Shown here: positions 42,695-50,417 of the stretch, piece after piece
Position numbering within the stretch: the stretch's first letter is position 1
How the letters are laid out: each line of letters opens with the position of its first letter
Source of the DNA: JAPLKB01 sp964532465
GTDB lineage: Bacteria > Desulfobacterota > Syntrophorhabdia > Syntrophorhabdales > Syntrophorhabdaceae
Assembly: GCA_964532465.1 (NCBI GenBank)
Contig: CAZHHX010000004.1
Location: 1-64,000 of the forward strand
Length of the DNA stretch: 64,000 nt
Direction of reading: 5' to 3'
Notes under the pieces: model-generated
Database searches by the model: none
What the model saw: only the letters and a program-made list of their open reading frames with translations
Told to the model about the DNA's origin: nothing
Position numbers and translations under genes: made by a program

Positions 42695-44841
42695 GATGTT
42701 TTCTCCTGATCAATCGAAAAAGTGACAATAAATTCGGTACCATTATCTCTTATTAATTCCATGCTGCCGTTAACCTGCTCCGTAAGCTGTCCAAGCAGTG
42801 TAAGCCCCACTGATTCTGTGTTTCTGAAGTCTATATGGGGAGGAATGCCGATGCCGTTATCGGAGACGGTAAGAGTGACGAGTTGCGGGGGTTCGAGTTG
42901 CGAGTTACGGATTTCGGGTTGCTTATTCCGAGCATCAAGCATCAAGCATCGAGTATCAAGCATCGTATCCCCAGCATCAAGCATCGAGTTCCGAACATCA
43001 TCTTCATCATCCTTCTTCAAGGTCACGGTTATTATGTTTCTTTGCTCTTCGTCCTTAGCCCCTTGGTTTCTCTCGTCCCACGTACGTTTCTCCGGTGGGA
43101 ATGCGTGTTTCATTGCATTGCTGACAAGCTCGTTCACTATGAGACCTGCAGGGATTGCCATATTAATGTCAATGGAGATATCTTCAATATCAGTAATAAT
43201 ATTTTCAGAAGGGAATCCGTAGGAACGGGAAAGTTCCCAAACCAGTTCCTCGATATATCCCTTGAAGTTGATGAAAGAATAGTTGTCTGACTGGTAGAGC
43301 CTCGTATGGATTTTTGTCATTGCATTGATCCGGTTTATGCATGTGATGAATTTGTCCTTGGACTCATCGTCTTTTATACGGTTTAATTGGAGAGCAAGGA
43401 TGCCGGAAATGTTGAGGAGATTATTCTTCACCCTGTGCTGAATCTCTTTCAGGAGGACCGTTTTTTCTTTGAGAGAGACCTTGATCTGCTCCTCGGCCTG
43501 CTTGCGGGAGGAAATGTCAATGAAAGTCACAACCACTTCGGCAATCTCACCATCTTCGGCAAAAACCGGATCAGCGTTAACCAGAACCCAGATATTCTTT
43601 TCCTCTTTTTTAGCAGACCGGTGTATGACTATGATAAAGTTTCTTAATGCCCGGCGAGTTGCGATTACCTGGTTTACCGGATATTCTTCTAATGGCAAAA
43701 CGGCTCCATCATCGCGTAAAAAGTGCCATGCTGGATCAAGCGCTGTTTTTCCAAGCATCTGATCCTCTGTCAGCCCCAGCAAATCCAGCGCCATGGCATT
43801 GAAAGTCAGTATTCGCGTGTCCGGCCCATGAACAATAACAGCCGTCTGTATCTTTTGAATCAATGTCCGATATTTTTCTTCACTTTTCTGAAGAGCCTCC
43901 TCTGCCTGCCTACGCCCGGTAATGCTTAGAATAAGCCTTTGATTAATGCGAAGGATAGAACGGTAGCGCCAGAAAACCATACCGCAAACAATGAGAAACA
44001 GCGATATGCCGCTGACAGCGGCAATTTTGTCAACTGTCCAGTAAGGTTTCGGTTTACCATACCATTTTACATAGATATTCCGGTATTCAGGTGAGCCAAT
44101 GAGTTCCTTGAGTGCCTTGTTAAGACGGTTGAGCAGCTCAGTCTCCCCTTTTCTGAGGGCGATGCCGCGCTTTGCCTCGATAATAGGTTTGCCGACTACC
44201 TTGATCTTGTCGTCGACGCCTATATCGGCGGCCAGCTTCATCATGTTCGGTGTCGGCGCCACGATTCCGTTTAGCCGGCCTGTAAGGAGATCAAAGAGCA
44301 ATGTCTGGAAATTGCTGTAGGCAGTGAGCTTTATGGTCTGATTTTTCGTCAAAATATTTTCAGCAGCGCTTCTTTGTATGACGCCGATGGTAAGCCCTGG
44401 AGATATTTCCCTTATCCTGTGATTCGAGGCTGTTACGATCAGATTAACCGGTTGGAAATCCATACTGTCAGTAAAGGCAAACAAATCCATTCGCTCTTCA
44501 TCGATGATCATACAGGGTATCAGGTCAGCCTTGCCGTTCAGAACCATCTGTATGATTTCACTCCATGCCCGGCCATGGACATATTCAACTGTCAGGCCCG
44601 TTCTTCGCGCCAGTTCGTTCATCACGTCAACAGCGTATCCGGCCGGTTTGCCGCTTTTATCTAAAAAATAGGTAGGTGGAAAATCAACAGGGATTGCAGC
44701 GATAATCTTCCGCGGGCCGGGCCGGGCATCGTTCTCTACAGTACAGTAGCCCGAAGTTGCAGAGAAGAACAACAGACATATCATGAGCAGGGAGATTACG
44801 CTGAATGTCGTCAGCGGTCCGCGTATTGTTGTCATCATCAT
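42691..44841 (-). CDS. Membrane histidine kinase with periplasmic SBP sensor
   Basis: A 716-residue kinase. An N-terminal signal helix precedes a family 3 solute-binding domain (about 43-275; DFPPTYFLDKSGKPAGYAVDVMNELA), one membrane helix (about 277-297), a PAS domain (about 318-440), a HisKA_2 box (LLKEIQHRVKNNLLNISGILALQ, about 475-497) and a GHKL ATPase. Between the N and G1 boxes lies an odd low-complexity insertion, residues 614-653, encoded by tandem heptamer-like DNA repeats. It should sense a periplasmic ligand and signal to the receiver-bearing kinase downstream. Confidence 0.9.
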   Translation of the reverse strand: MMMTTIRGPLTTFSVISLLMICLLFFSATSGYCTVENDARPGPRKIIAAIPVDFPPTYFLDKSGKPAGYAVDVMNELARRTGLTVEYVHGRAWSEIIQMVLNGKADLIPCMIIDEERMDLFAFTDSMDFQPVNLIVTASNHRIREISPGLTIGVIQRSAAENILTKNQTIKLTAYSNFQTLLFDLLTGRLNGIVAPTPNMMKLAADIGVDDKIKVVGKPIIEAKRGIALRKGETELLNRLNKALKELIGSPEYRNIYVKWYGKPKPYWTVDKIAAVSGISLFLIVCGMVFWRYRSILRINQRLILSITGRRQAEEALQKSEEKYRTLIQKIQTAVIVHGPDTRILTFNAMALDLLGLTEDQMLGKTALDPAWHFLRDDGAVLPLEEYPVNQVIATRRALRNFIIVIHRSAKKEEKNIWVLVNADPVFAEDGEIAEVVVTFIDISSRKQAEEQIKVSLKEKTVLLKEIQHRVKNNLLNISGILALQLNRIKDDESKDKFITCINRINAMTKIHTRLYQSDNYSFINFKGYIEELVWELSRSYGFPSENIITDIEDISIDINMAIPAGLIVNELVSNAMKHAFPPEKRTWDERNQGAKDEEQRNIITVTLKKDDEDDVRNSMLDAGDTMLDTRCLMLDARNKQPEIRNSQLEPPQLVTLTVSDNGIGIPPHIDFRNTESVGLTLLGQLTEQVNGSMELIRDNGTEFIVTFSIDQEKTS
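42883..43002 (-). repeat. Tandem short-repeat insertion inside the kinase ATPase domain
   Basis: On the plus strand GCATCAA/GCATCGA-type heptamers recur near 42938-42995, next to GAGTTGCGAGTTACG-type repeats (42895-42925). In the kinase frame they read as MLDAGDTMLDTRCLMLDAR and NSQLEPP-like peptides. The reading frame stays open. Confidence 0.8.
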
Positions 44842-45168
44842 TTGCTGCTCCCTTTGATAATTTGCAGGCCGGGTAAATACTGCTTATCGCATGTCCAACA
44901 TAACTTCTGGGGAGTCAAAAGGGATACGATTCCTCGTTCTTACCCCTTTGTGCAGCTTTCTACGCAACATATTTATTCTATTCTGCTATTACAGCGAAGA
45001 AATGTCAACCCAATTTAAAGATTTGTTCGTATACGACAGTGAAAATTACCTTTTGAAGATTTGCCCATTTATTCGAGACAGTAAAAACTTTGTTTCAGAA
45101 AAAAGTACATTGATTCAGGGCAGAAACCGTACAGCATATATTTCCAAAAAACCGGGGAAACTCCGGTT
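44842..45168. other. Intergenic between kinase and ligA
   Basis: About 330 bases with no supported gene; the open frame running rightward through here is antisense to ligA. The right end holds the ligA terminator. The left part should contain the promoter of the kinase pair, not resolved. Confidence 0.4.
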
Positions 45169-45169
45169 T
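45145..45169 (-). terminator. Rho-independent terminator of ligA
   Basis: On the minus strand AAACCGG and CCGGTTT pair around seven bases and run into a T tract. It abuts the ligA stop codon. Confidence 0.82.
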
Positions 45170-47181
45170 CATAAACCTCTCTCTATCATTTTCAGGAATT
45201 CTTCCTCACTTAAAACATTAAGGCCCAGTTCTCTTGCCTTGTCGAGTTTTGAGCCTGCCTCTGCCCCTGCAACAAGAAAATCTACCTTTTTACTTATAGA
45301 TGAAGAGGTTTTTGCGCCGAGCGCTTCCGCTTTTTTTCGGGCCTCGTCCCTTGCCATCTCTTTCATGGCGCCGGTAAAGGCGAAAGTTAAATTCTTAAGG
45401 GGTTTTATCTCTTCCTTTTTATATTCAATTTCAACGCCTGACTCCAACATTCTTTCTATGGTCCGGTTATTTTTGTTATCTTTAAAAAAGACTATAATAC
45501 TGTTTGATACCTCCGGACCGATTTCAGGAATATTTATCAACTCCGCTTCCTTTGCTGTTGTTAATGCATGAATATCTTTGTATTGTTCTGCGAGGAGCAC
45601 AGAGATATGTTCGCCCACATGTCTTATACCGAGGGCGTATATGAACCGGGCGAAGGGAGGTTTTTTTGAAGCGTTGATTGCATTGGTAATGTTTTCTGCG
45701 GATTTGTCAGCCATTCTGTCAAGGCTCGACAGAGTTTCTTTGCTTAAAAAGTACAAATCCGATACATCCTTGATGATATTTTTATCTACCAGTTGCTCCA
45801 CGAGTTTTTCTCCGAGACCGTCTATGTCCATTGCCCTTTTTGAAGCAAAGTGTTCAATCCTGCCTTTTATCTGAGCATGGCAACTGATATTGATACAGCG
45901 CCTGATTGCCTCGCCGGGAGGCCGTATCACCTGCTCTCCGCATACCGGGCACACATCGGGCATTTCAAAGGTTTCTTCACTGCCTGCCCTTTTTTCTTTT
46001 ATAACTCTTACAACTTCAGGAATTACATCGCCTGCTCTGGACACGATGACAGTATCGCCGATCATAATGCCTTTTCTTTTTATTTCATCTTCGTTATGAA
46101 GGGTTGCCCTTGAGACTTCCACCCCGCTTACTTTTACCGGTTCGAGTATCGCCACCGGGGTAAGCGCTCCTGTCCTCCCAACCTGTACATCAATTCGGTT
46201 AATTTTCGTGATCTCTTCGTGTGCTTCAAACTTGTAAGCTATAGCCCACCTGGGCGATCTCGATACAGCGCCGAGGGCATTCTGATAATCAAGCCTGTTT
46301 ACTTTAATAACCGTACCGTCAATTTCGTAGTCAATTGTGTCTCTTACGCTATGGATATACTTGTAATACTCCAGTGCTTCGTCCAGATTTCTACATAGTT
46401 TTGCATAAGGATTTACTCTGAACCCCCATTTTTTCAGGTATTCAAGGAACTGAAAGTGTGTTTCAACATTTACACCAACAATCTCACCTGCCGCATAACA
46501 GAATATATTGAGCCTGCGCCCTGCCGTAATTCTTGGATCAAGTTGTCGCACGGTGCCGCTTGCAGCATTTCTCGGGTTCGCGAAAAGCGGCTCGCCTGAA
46601 AGCTCTCTTTTACTGTTCAGTCTTTCAAACTCCTTCTTTGCCATGTATATTTCGCCCCTTACTTCAAGGAGAGACGGAAACGGCATATCAGGGTTTTCAA
46701 TCATTTTCATCGGTATTGCCCTTATGGTTCTCAGATTCTGTGTTATGTCTTCACCGGTGTAGCCGTCCCCCCTTGTCGAACCAAGGACAAATTCGCCATT
46801 TTCATATACAAGTTCAACGGCTAATCCGTCTATTTTCACCTCCATCACGTAATCCGGGTCTGTCACGTTAACAAGCTTTTTCACCCGTTTATCAAAATCT
46901 GCAACTTCTTCAGCATCCATGGCGTTTGCGAGGCTCAGCATAGGCGTTCTATGAGTCACTGTTGAAAATGCTTCAAGGGGTTTGGCGCCGACCCTGAGGG
47001 TAGGGGAATTGGGACTGAAAAAATCCGGCCAGGCATTTTCAAGCTCTGCCAGTTTCCGCATCAGTTTGTCATACTCAGCATCAGACACAAAAGGATCATC
47101 GAGGACATAATATCTGTAATTATGGTGATTGATCTCTTTTCTCAGTTCTTCAATTCTGATTTTTGCTTCTTCTTTGTTCAC
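45169..47181 (-). CDS. ligA: NAD-dependent DNA ligase
   Basis: A 670-residue ligase with standard layout: NAD-binding Ia segment (HNYRYYVLDDP...AEYD), adenylation domain with nucleophile Lys116 in KIDG, OB fold, a four-Cys zinc finger (CPVCGEQVIR...RRCINISCHAQ), helix-hairpin-helix repeats and a C-terminal BRCT domain (about 592-668). It seals nicks in replication and repair. The gene stands alone on the minus strand. Confidence 0.97.
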   Translation of the reverse strand: MNKEEAKIRIEELRKEINHHNYRYYVLDDPFVSDAEYDKLMRKLAELENAWPDFFSPNSPTLRVGAKPLEAFSTVTHRTPMLSLANAMDAEEVADFDKRVKKLVNVTDPDYVMEVKIDGLAVELVYENGEFVLGSTRGDGYTGEDITQNLRTIRAIPMKMIENPDMPFPSLLEVRGEIYMAKKEFERLNSKRELSGEPLFANPRNAASGTVRQLDPRITAGRRLNIFCYAAGEIVGVNVETHFQFLEYLKKWGFRVNPYAKLCRNLDEALEYYKYIHSVRDTIDYEIDGTVIKVNRLDYQNALGAVSRSPRWAIAYKFEAHEEITKINRIDVQVGRTGALTPVAILEPVKVSGVEVSRATLHNEDEIKRKGIMIGDTVIVSRAGDVIPEVVRVIKEKRAGSEETFEMPDVCPVCGEQVIRPPGEAIRRCINISCHAQIKGRIEHFASKRAMDIDGLGEKLVEQLVDKNIIKDVSDLYFLSKETLSSLDRMADKSAENITNAINASKKPPFARFIYALGIRHVGEHISVLLAEQYKDIHALTTAKEAELINIPEIGPEVSNSIIVFFKDNKNNRTIERMLESGVEIEYKKEEIKPLKNLTFAFTGAMKEMARDEARKKAEALGAKTSSSISKKVDFLVAGAEAGSKLDKARELGLNVLSEEEFLKMIERGL

Positions 47182-47660
47182 AATGCTTTTCTATAAACCT
47201 GTTTGTATATTTTTTTCAAGTGTTTTCATTAGAAAATGGTGCTTTATGTTTTCACTTGGACATCCCTGCCATGCCGCTGCCCCCGCAAAGCGAGGACAGG
47301 CCCACTCAACCCGGATTAGCATCAGCCTTCACGCTGATGCTAATCCGGAATAAAAACATTGATGACAGGAAAGCGTCCTGGATGACCTCATGGCTGTCGT
47401 ATATTTCTTTAAATTTAAGCTATTCATAAACACTTTCCATATCAGTTATTTAGCATCTGCCATTGATTCTGTAATAGACAGAATAGTTCTAATATATTTC
47501 AAAATATCGCTGAATTAATTGGTATTTTTATGTTGACATGAAATTCCGTCTATGCGATATAGATTTAATATTACAAGACAATATGGATTTAAAAGGTTCT
47601 TTTGATGCACATAAATCCATCTAATATGTGTTAGCGCCAGCCATTTATGAAGGAGAAGAA
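47182..47660. other. Leader region before the cassette array
   Basis: About 480 bases between ligA and the first cassette gene. It contains a 16-bp perfect hairpin at 47311-47348 and, at 47630-47636, GTTAGCG, which could mark the left boundary of the first cassette. No integrase gene, attI-type site with confident structure or other gene is seen. Confidence 0.4.
47311..47348. repeat. Perfect 16-bp inverted repeat
   Basis: CCGGATTAGCATCAGC (47311-47326) and its exact complement (47333-47348) flank the six-base loop CTTCAC. There is no T tract on either side, so it is not an ordinary terminator. It could be a dispersed hairpin element. Confidence 0.75.
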
Positions 47661-48071
47661 ATGAACTACAAACAGATGACAGCGCCGTGTGGGTTGGATT
47701 GCTTTAATTGCGTTGTGTATTTGGCGAATGAAAACCAGGAAATGAGAATTGCGGTTTCAGAAAAGGCCGGGATTCCTTTGGAACAGGCTATTTGTAAAGG
47801 ATGCCGCAGTGAAGGGGGGAAATGTCCTGTTATACCTGTGCCATGCAACGTGTACCCATGCGCGGAGAAGAAAGGAGTTGATTTCTGCTGCGATTGTAGT
47901 GACTTTCCTTGCGATTATCTTCATCCGTACGCAGACCAAGCCGCCAATCTGCCGCATAATACCAAAGTTTTCAACTTATGCTTAATTAAAAAGATGGGAT
48001 TAGAATCATGGGCAAAAGATAAGGCAAAAAGCGTTAAAGATGTATATTTTTCCGGCAAATGGAAACTTTAG
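47661..48071 (+). CDS. DUF3795 Cys-rich protein (cassette 1)
   Basis: A 136-residue protein with many Cys in pairs: CGLDCFNC (about 9-16), CKGC, CPVIPVPC, CAEKKGVDFCCDCSDFPC. This spacing and the opening APCGLDC match DUF3795, a family of unknown function whose Cys clusters probably bind metal. AGGAGAAG at 47651-47658 supports the ATG. The stop codon lies seven bases before the first attC site, so the gene is the content of the first integron cassette. Confidence 0.87.
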   Translation: MNYKQMTAPCGLDCFNCVVYLANENQEMRIAVSEKAGIPLEQAICKGCRSEGGKCPVIPVPCNVYPCAEKKGVDFCCDCSDFPCDYLHPYADQAANLPHNTKVFNLCLIKKMGLESWAKDKAKSVKDVYFSGKWKL

Positions 48072-48077
48072 TTCAAA

Positions 48078-48141
48078 GCATAACAAGCCGCTGGAGCCAA
48101 TCGGCAATAAAACCTGCCTCTGGCTCAGCTTATTGTTATGT
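48078..48141 (+). other. attC site 1
   Basis: Outer arms GCATAAC and GTTATGT bracket inner arms GCTGGAGCC and GGCTCAGC. The inner arms pair except for one extra base, the extrahelical base that integron integrases use. The 64-base size and the middle segment match attC 2 almost exactly. Recombination would occur after the G at 48135. Confidence 0.9.
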
Positions 48142-48176
48142 GACAAAAACTTGGGACTTCCAAATTGTTCCCTGAA

Positions 48177-48204
48177 TGTGTATAATAAGTAGCATGAATA
48201 CACA
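48177..48204 (+). promoter_or_regulatory. Candidate vapBC promoter-operator
   Basis: TGTGTAT (48177-48183) and ATACACA (48198-48204) are exact inverted arms. TATAAT at 48181-48186 is a perfect -10 box overlapping the left arm, so VapBC binding would block transcription. The -35 is weak. It means this cassette carries its own promoter. Confidence 0.55.
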
Positions 48205-48217
48205 CAGGAGGTGATAA

Positions 48218-48412
48218 ATGAGAACAAATGTGGTGATAAATGATGGCCTGATGGAATCAGCTCTCAAGGTATCGGGAATTAAAACAAAGAAAGATGCCAT
48301 AGAAGAGGGCCTAAAACTATTAGTACAGGTGAAGGGTCAGGAAAAAATAAAGGGTTTTCGGGGAAAGCTCAAGTGGACCGATAGCCTTGATGAAATGCGG
48401 TTAGACAGATGA
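48218..48412 (+). CDS. vapB: VapB-family antitoxin (cassette 2)
   Basis: A 64-residue antitoxin. MRTNVVINDGLMESALKVSG is a ribbon-helix-helix DNA-binding start, followed by KKDAIEEGLKLLVQ. The C-terminal KGFRGKLKWTDSLDEMRLDR resembles the toxin-neutralising tail of VapB proteins. AGGAGG at 48207-48212 precedes the ATG. Its stop overlaps the toxin ATG (ATGA), the classic coupled arrangement. Confidence 0.93.
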   Translation: MRTNVVINDGLMESALKVSGIKTKKDAIEEGLKLLVQVKGQEKIKGFRGKLKWTDSLDEMRLDR

Positions 48413-48804
48413 TTGTCGTTGACTCTTCTGTTTGGATTGATTATTTCAACGGTAAGATAACGCCACAAACCAATTGGCTGGATGTTTCACTGGGTAATAC
48501 TCTCATTATAGTGGGAGACCTTATTCTGACCGAAGTGTTGCAAGGGTTTCAAAATGACAAGGATTTCAGAATAGCAAGTGAACTGTTTTCGGGGATGCCA
48601 TTTATGACAATGGGTGGACGTATGTTGGCTTTACAAAGCGCAATGAACTACAGACTTCTCAGAAAGAAAGGTATCACTGTGAGGAAAACCATAGACGTGA
48701 TGATTGGAACCTTCTGCATTCATTACCAGTTGCCTCTACTGCATGACGACAGGGATTTCGATCCCATGGCGGAGTTCTTGGGGTTGGAAATTATAAACAC
48801 ATAA
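48409..48804 (+). CDS. vapC: VapC-family PIN-domain toxin (cassette 2)
   Basis: A 131-residue PIN ribonuclease. Acidic metal ligands are visible: MIVVDSSVWIDYF (Asp5), DLILTEVLQG (Glu), DVMIGTFC (Asp) and LLHDDRDFD. VapC toxins cut RNA, typically tRNA, to stop translation when the antitoxin is lost. Its stop codon TAA (48802-48804) lies inside the outer arm of attC 2, showing how tightly the cassette is trimmed. Confidence 0.94.
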   Translation: MIVVDSSVWIDYFNGKITPQTNWLDVSLGNTLIIVGDLILTEVLQGFQNDKDFRIASELFSGMPFMTMGGRMLALQSAMNYRLLRKKGITVRKTIDVMIGTFCIHYQLPLLHDDRDFDPMAEFLGLEIINT

Positions 48805-48862
48805 CAAATCGCTGGAGCCAATCGGCAATAAAGCCTGCCTCTGGCTCAGCTTTGTGTTCGAT
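48799..48862 (+). other. attC site 2
   Basis: Outer arm ACATAAC is the exact complement of GTTATGT at the left edge of this cassette, as required for an excised circle. Inner arms GCTGGAGCC and GGCTCAGC carry the single extra base. The right core is GTTCGAT (48856-48862). Size is 64 bases. Confidence 0.9.
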
Positions 48863-48878
48863 ACAATAAGGAATAGAC

Positions 48879-49772
48879 ATGGCAAAGATTAAACAAGGTC
48901 CACATTTCATTCGTTATTTTGACCCGGTCATTAAGGCACTCAAGGAACTGGGTGGATCTGGCACTCCATCCGAAGTCGTTGAGATAGTTGCCAGGCTTAA
49001 AAGTGTTTCCGAGGAAGAGCAAAAAGAGACCGTTAAAACCGGAGCTTCTCGATTTGTGAACCAAGTGCATTTTGCTCGGCAATATCTTGTCTGGGAAGGG
49101 CTGCTCGCATCTTCTAAACGCGGTGTTTGGAGTCTGACGGAAAAAGGGATGCAAGCGGGAGAAATATCTCATACTACTGCTCTGGAACTATTTGAAAGGC
49201 AACATGCTTTGCACATATCTTCTTCTGAGAAAGGAACACAAGTTCCCGATTCAAAGCAACCGATAGCAGCCTCCGGTGAAGATATTTCACCCACTGGAAT
49301 TCCAAAATATAGAAAAGATGTTCTCGAAATTCTAAAAAAGATGTCACCTGAATCTTTTGAACACTTTTGTAAACGTCTACTCAGGGAGTATGGCTTCGAG
49401 CGAGTTGAGCGGACAGGCGGCCCTAAAGATAAAGGACTCGACGGAAACGGGATACTGAAAATAAACCCATTCGTAAGTTTTCGGGTTGTCTTTCAGTGCA
49501 AACGATATGATGGCTCTGTCACTTCAAGCGAAGTGGCAGAATTCCGTGGAAGCATTCCAAGCAACGCAGACAAGGGATTGCTCATCACCACCGGATACTT
49601 CACGAGTGATGCCAAGAAACGGGCTCAGGAGCCTGGACTACTACCCATTGAGCTTATTGATGGAGAGGAACTTATTAAACTCATGGAAGAAATGGAGCTT
49701 GGCCTCAAGCCCACGTATGAGGTGAACCGTGACTTTTTCGACGATTTTGAGGCCGGGAAGATGAAGGTATAA
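48879..49772 (+). CDS. mrr: Mrr-type restriction endonuclease (cassette 3)
   Basis: A 297-residue nuclease. Residues about 5-95 form the winged-helix Mrr N-terminal domain (LKELGGSGTPSEVVEIVARL; GLLASSKRGVWSLTEKG). Residues about 148-265 are the PD-(D/E)xK-fold catalytic domain, with FCKRLLREYGFERVERTGG, the Asp in KGLDGNG and the FQCKRY motif. Mrr cuts modified (methylated) DNA, so this is a defence cassette against foreign DNA; cleavage preference here is unknown. It fills a cassette between attC 2 and attC 3. Confidence 0.93.
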   Translation: MAKIKQGPHFIRYFDPVIKALKELGGSGTPSEVVEIVARLKSVSEEEQKETVKTGASRFVNQVHFARQYLVWEGLLASSKRGVWSLTEKGMQAGEISHTTALELFERQHALHISSSEKGTQVPDSKQPIAASGEDISPTGIPKYRKDVLEILKKMSPESFEHFCKRLLREYGFERVERTGGPKDKGLDGNGILKINPFVSFRVVFQCKRYDGSVTSSEVAEFRGSIPSNADKGLLITTGYFTSDAKKRAQEPGLLPIELIDGEELIKLMEEMELGLKPTYEVNRDFFDDFEAGKMKV

Positions 49773-49778
49773 AAAAAG

Positions 49779-49839
49779 TTCGAACAAGGCGGTGCAGCGA
49801 ATCCGCAAGAAGCGCGTCTCGCTGACCTCTGTGTTAAGC
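49779..49839 (+). other. attC site 3
   Basis: Outer arm TTCGAAC pairs in six of seven bases with GTTCGAT at the left edge of the mrr cassette. The inner arms GCAGCGA and TCGCTG pair with offset. The right core GTTAAGC (49833-49839) fits the GTTRRRY consensus exactly. It is a different attC subtype from sites 1, 2 and 5. Confidence 0.87.
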
Positions 49840-49877
49840 ATGGAAAATATCATAGATATGAGATAAGATAATTAACT

Positions 49878-50147
49878 ATGCAATTTGAATGGGATCCTGA
49901 AAAAGCCAGAAGGAACTATAAAAAACACGGGGTTACTTTCGATGAGGCCGTTAAAGTGTTTTACGATCCTATATCAGCAACCTTCAACGATCCTGACCAT
50001 TCCGTAAATGAACAGCGCTTTATAACCATTGGGTTCTCCTCACAAAACAGGCTGCTTGTTGTTGCATATTCCGAGAGGAGAAAAAGTACACGTATTATAA
50101 GCGCAAGACCTGCAACTGCACATGAGAGGAAAAAACATGAAGAATAA
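49878..50147 (+). CDS. brnT: BrnT-family toxin (cassette 4)
   Basis: An 89-residue RelE-fold ribonuclease. It has the BrnT pattern FEWDPEKARRNYKKHGVTFDEA, then DPDHSVNEQRFITIGFS and RLLVVAYSERRKSTRIISARPATAHERK. The last segment contains the Arg and Ala residues of the active site. It would inhibit translation by cutting RNA. The antitoxin gene overlaps its end. Confidence 0.93.
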   Translation: MQFEWDPEKARRNYKKHGVTFDEAVKVFYDPISATFNDPDHSVNEQRFITIGFSSQNRLLVVAYSERRKSTRIISARPATAHERKKHEE

Positions 50148-50403
50148 AAACAAGAAACAAGACATCGATGAGTTGCGCCCAGAATATGATTTCGACTATT
50201 CAAAAGCTGTTCTTGGAAAATACCACCACAGATTAATCGAAGAAGGTTCCAACGTGATTATTCTCGATCCTGACATAGCGAAGGCATTCCATAATTCAGC
50301 TTCGGTAAATAGTGCTCTGCGGTCTCTTCTGGAACTGACTCGTTCAACAAAACGCTTAACAAGACGTTCCAGCGAATCAGCCACAAAACCGGCCTCTCGC
50401 TGA
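50137..50403 (+). CDS. brnA: BrnA-type antitoxin (cassette 4)
   Basis: An 88-residue partner of BrnT. The segment LRPEYDFDYSKAVLGKYHHRLIEEGSNVIILDPDIAKAFHNSASVNSALRSLL contains an extended toxin-binding start and a ribbon-helix-helix (about 40-65), as is usual for antitoxins paired with BrnT. GAGAGGA at 50124-50130 supports ATG 50137. The last 17 codons and the TGA stop (50401-50403) lie within attC 4, so the protein ends in an attC-encoded tail TRRSSESATKPASR. Confidence 0.85.
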   Translation: MKNKNKKQDIDELRPEYDFDYSKAVLGKYHHRLIEEGSNVIILDPDIAKAFHNSASVNSALRSLLELTRSTKRLTRRSSESATKPASR

Positions 50404-50417
50404 TCCCCATGTTGGAA
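50354..50417 (+). other. attC site 4
   Basis: Outer arm GCTTAAC (50354-50360) is the exact complement of GTTAAGC at the left edge of the toxin cassette. Inner arms CCAGCGA and TCGCTG follow the attC plan. The right core is GTTGGAA (50411-50417). The antitoxin reading frame ends inside it. Confidence 0.87.

Noticed and set aside
42938..42995. GCATCAA heptamer repeats considered as a CRISPR array
   Set aside because: The units are only about seven bases, with no unique spacers and no cas genes, and they lie within a kinase gene.
44891..45571. Rightward 226-codon frame
   Set aside because: Most of it is antisense to ligA and crosses the ligA terminator; there is no ribosome binding site.
48006..48227. 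Minus-strand frame through attC 1 with a Leu/Ser/Ile-rich protein
   Set aside because: The same peptide (RQVLLPIGSS) appears in the minus-strand frame at attC 5, because both simply read the attC repeat backwards. No ribosome binding site and no homologous cassette gene.
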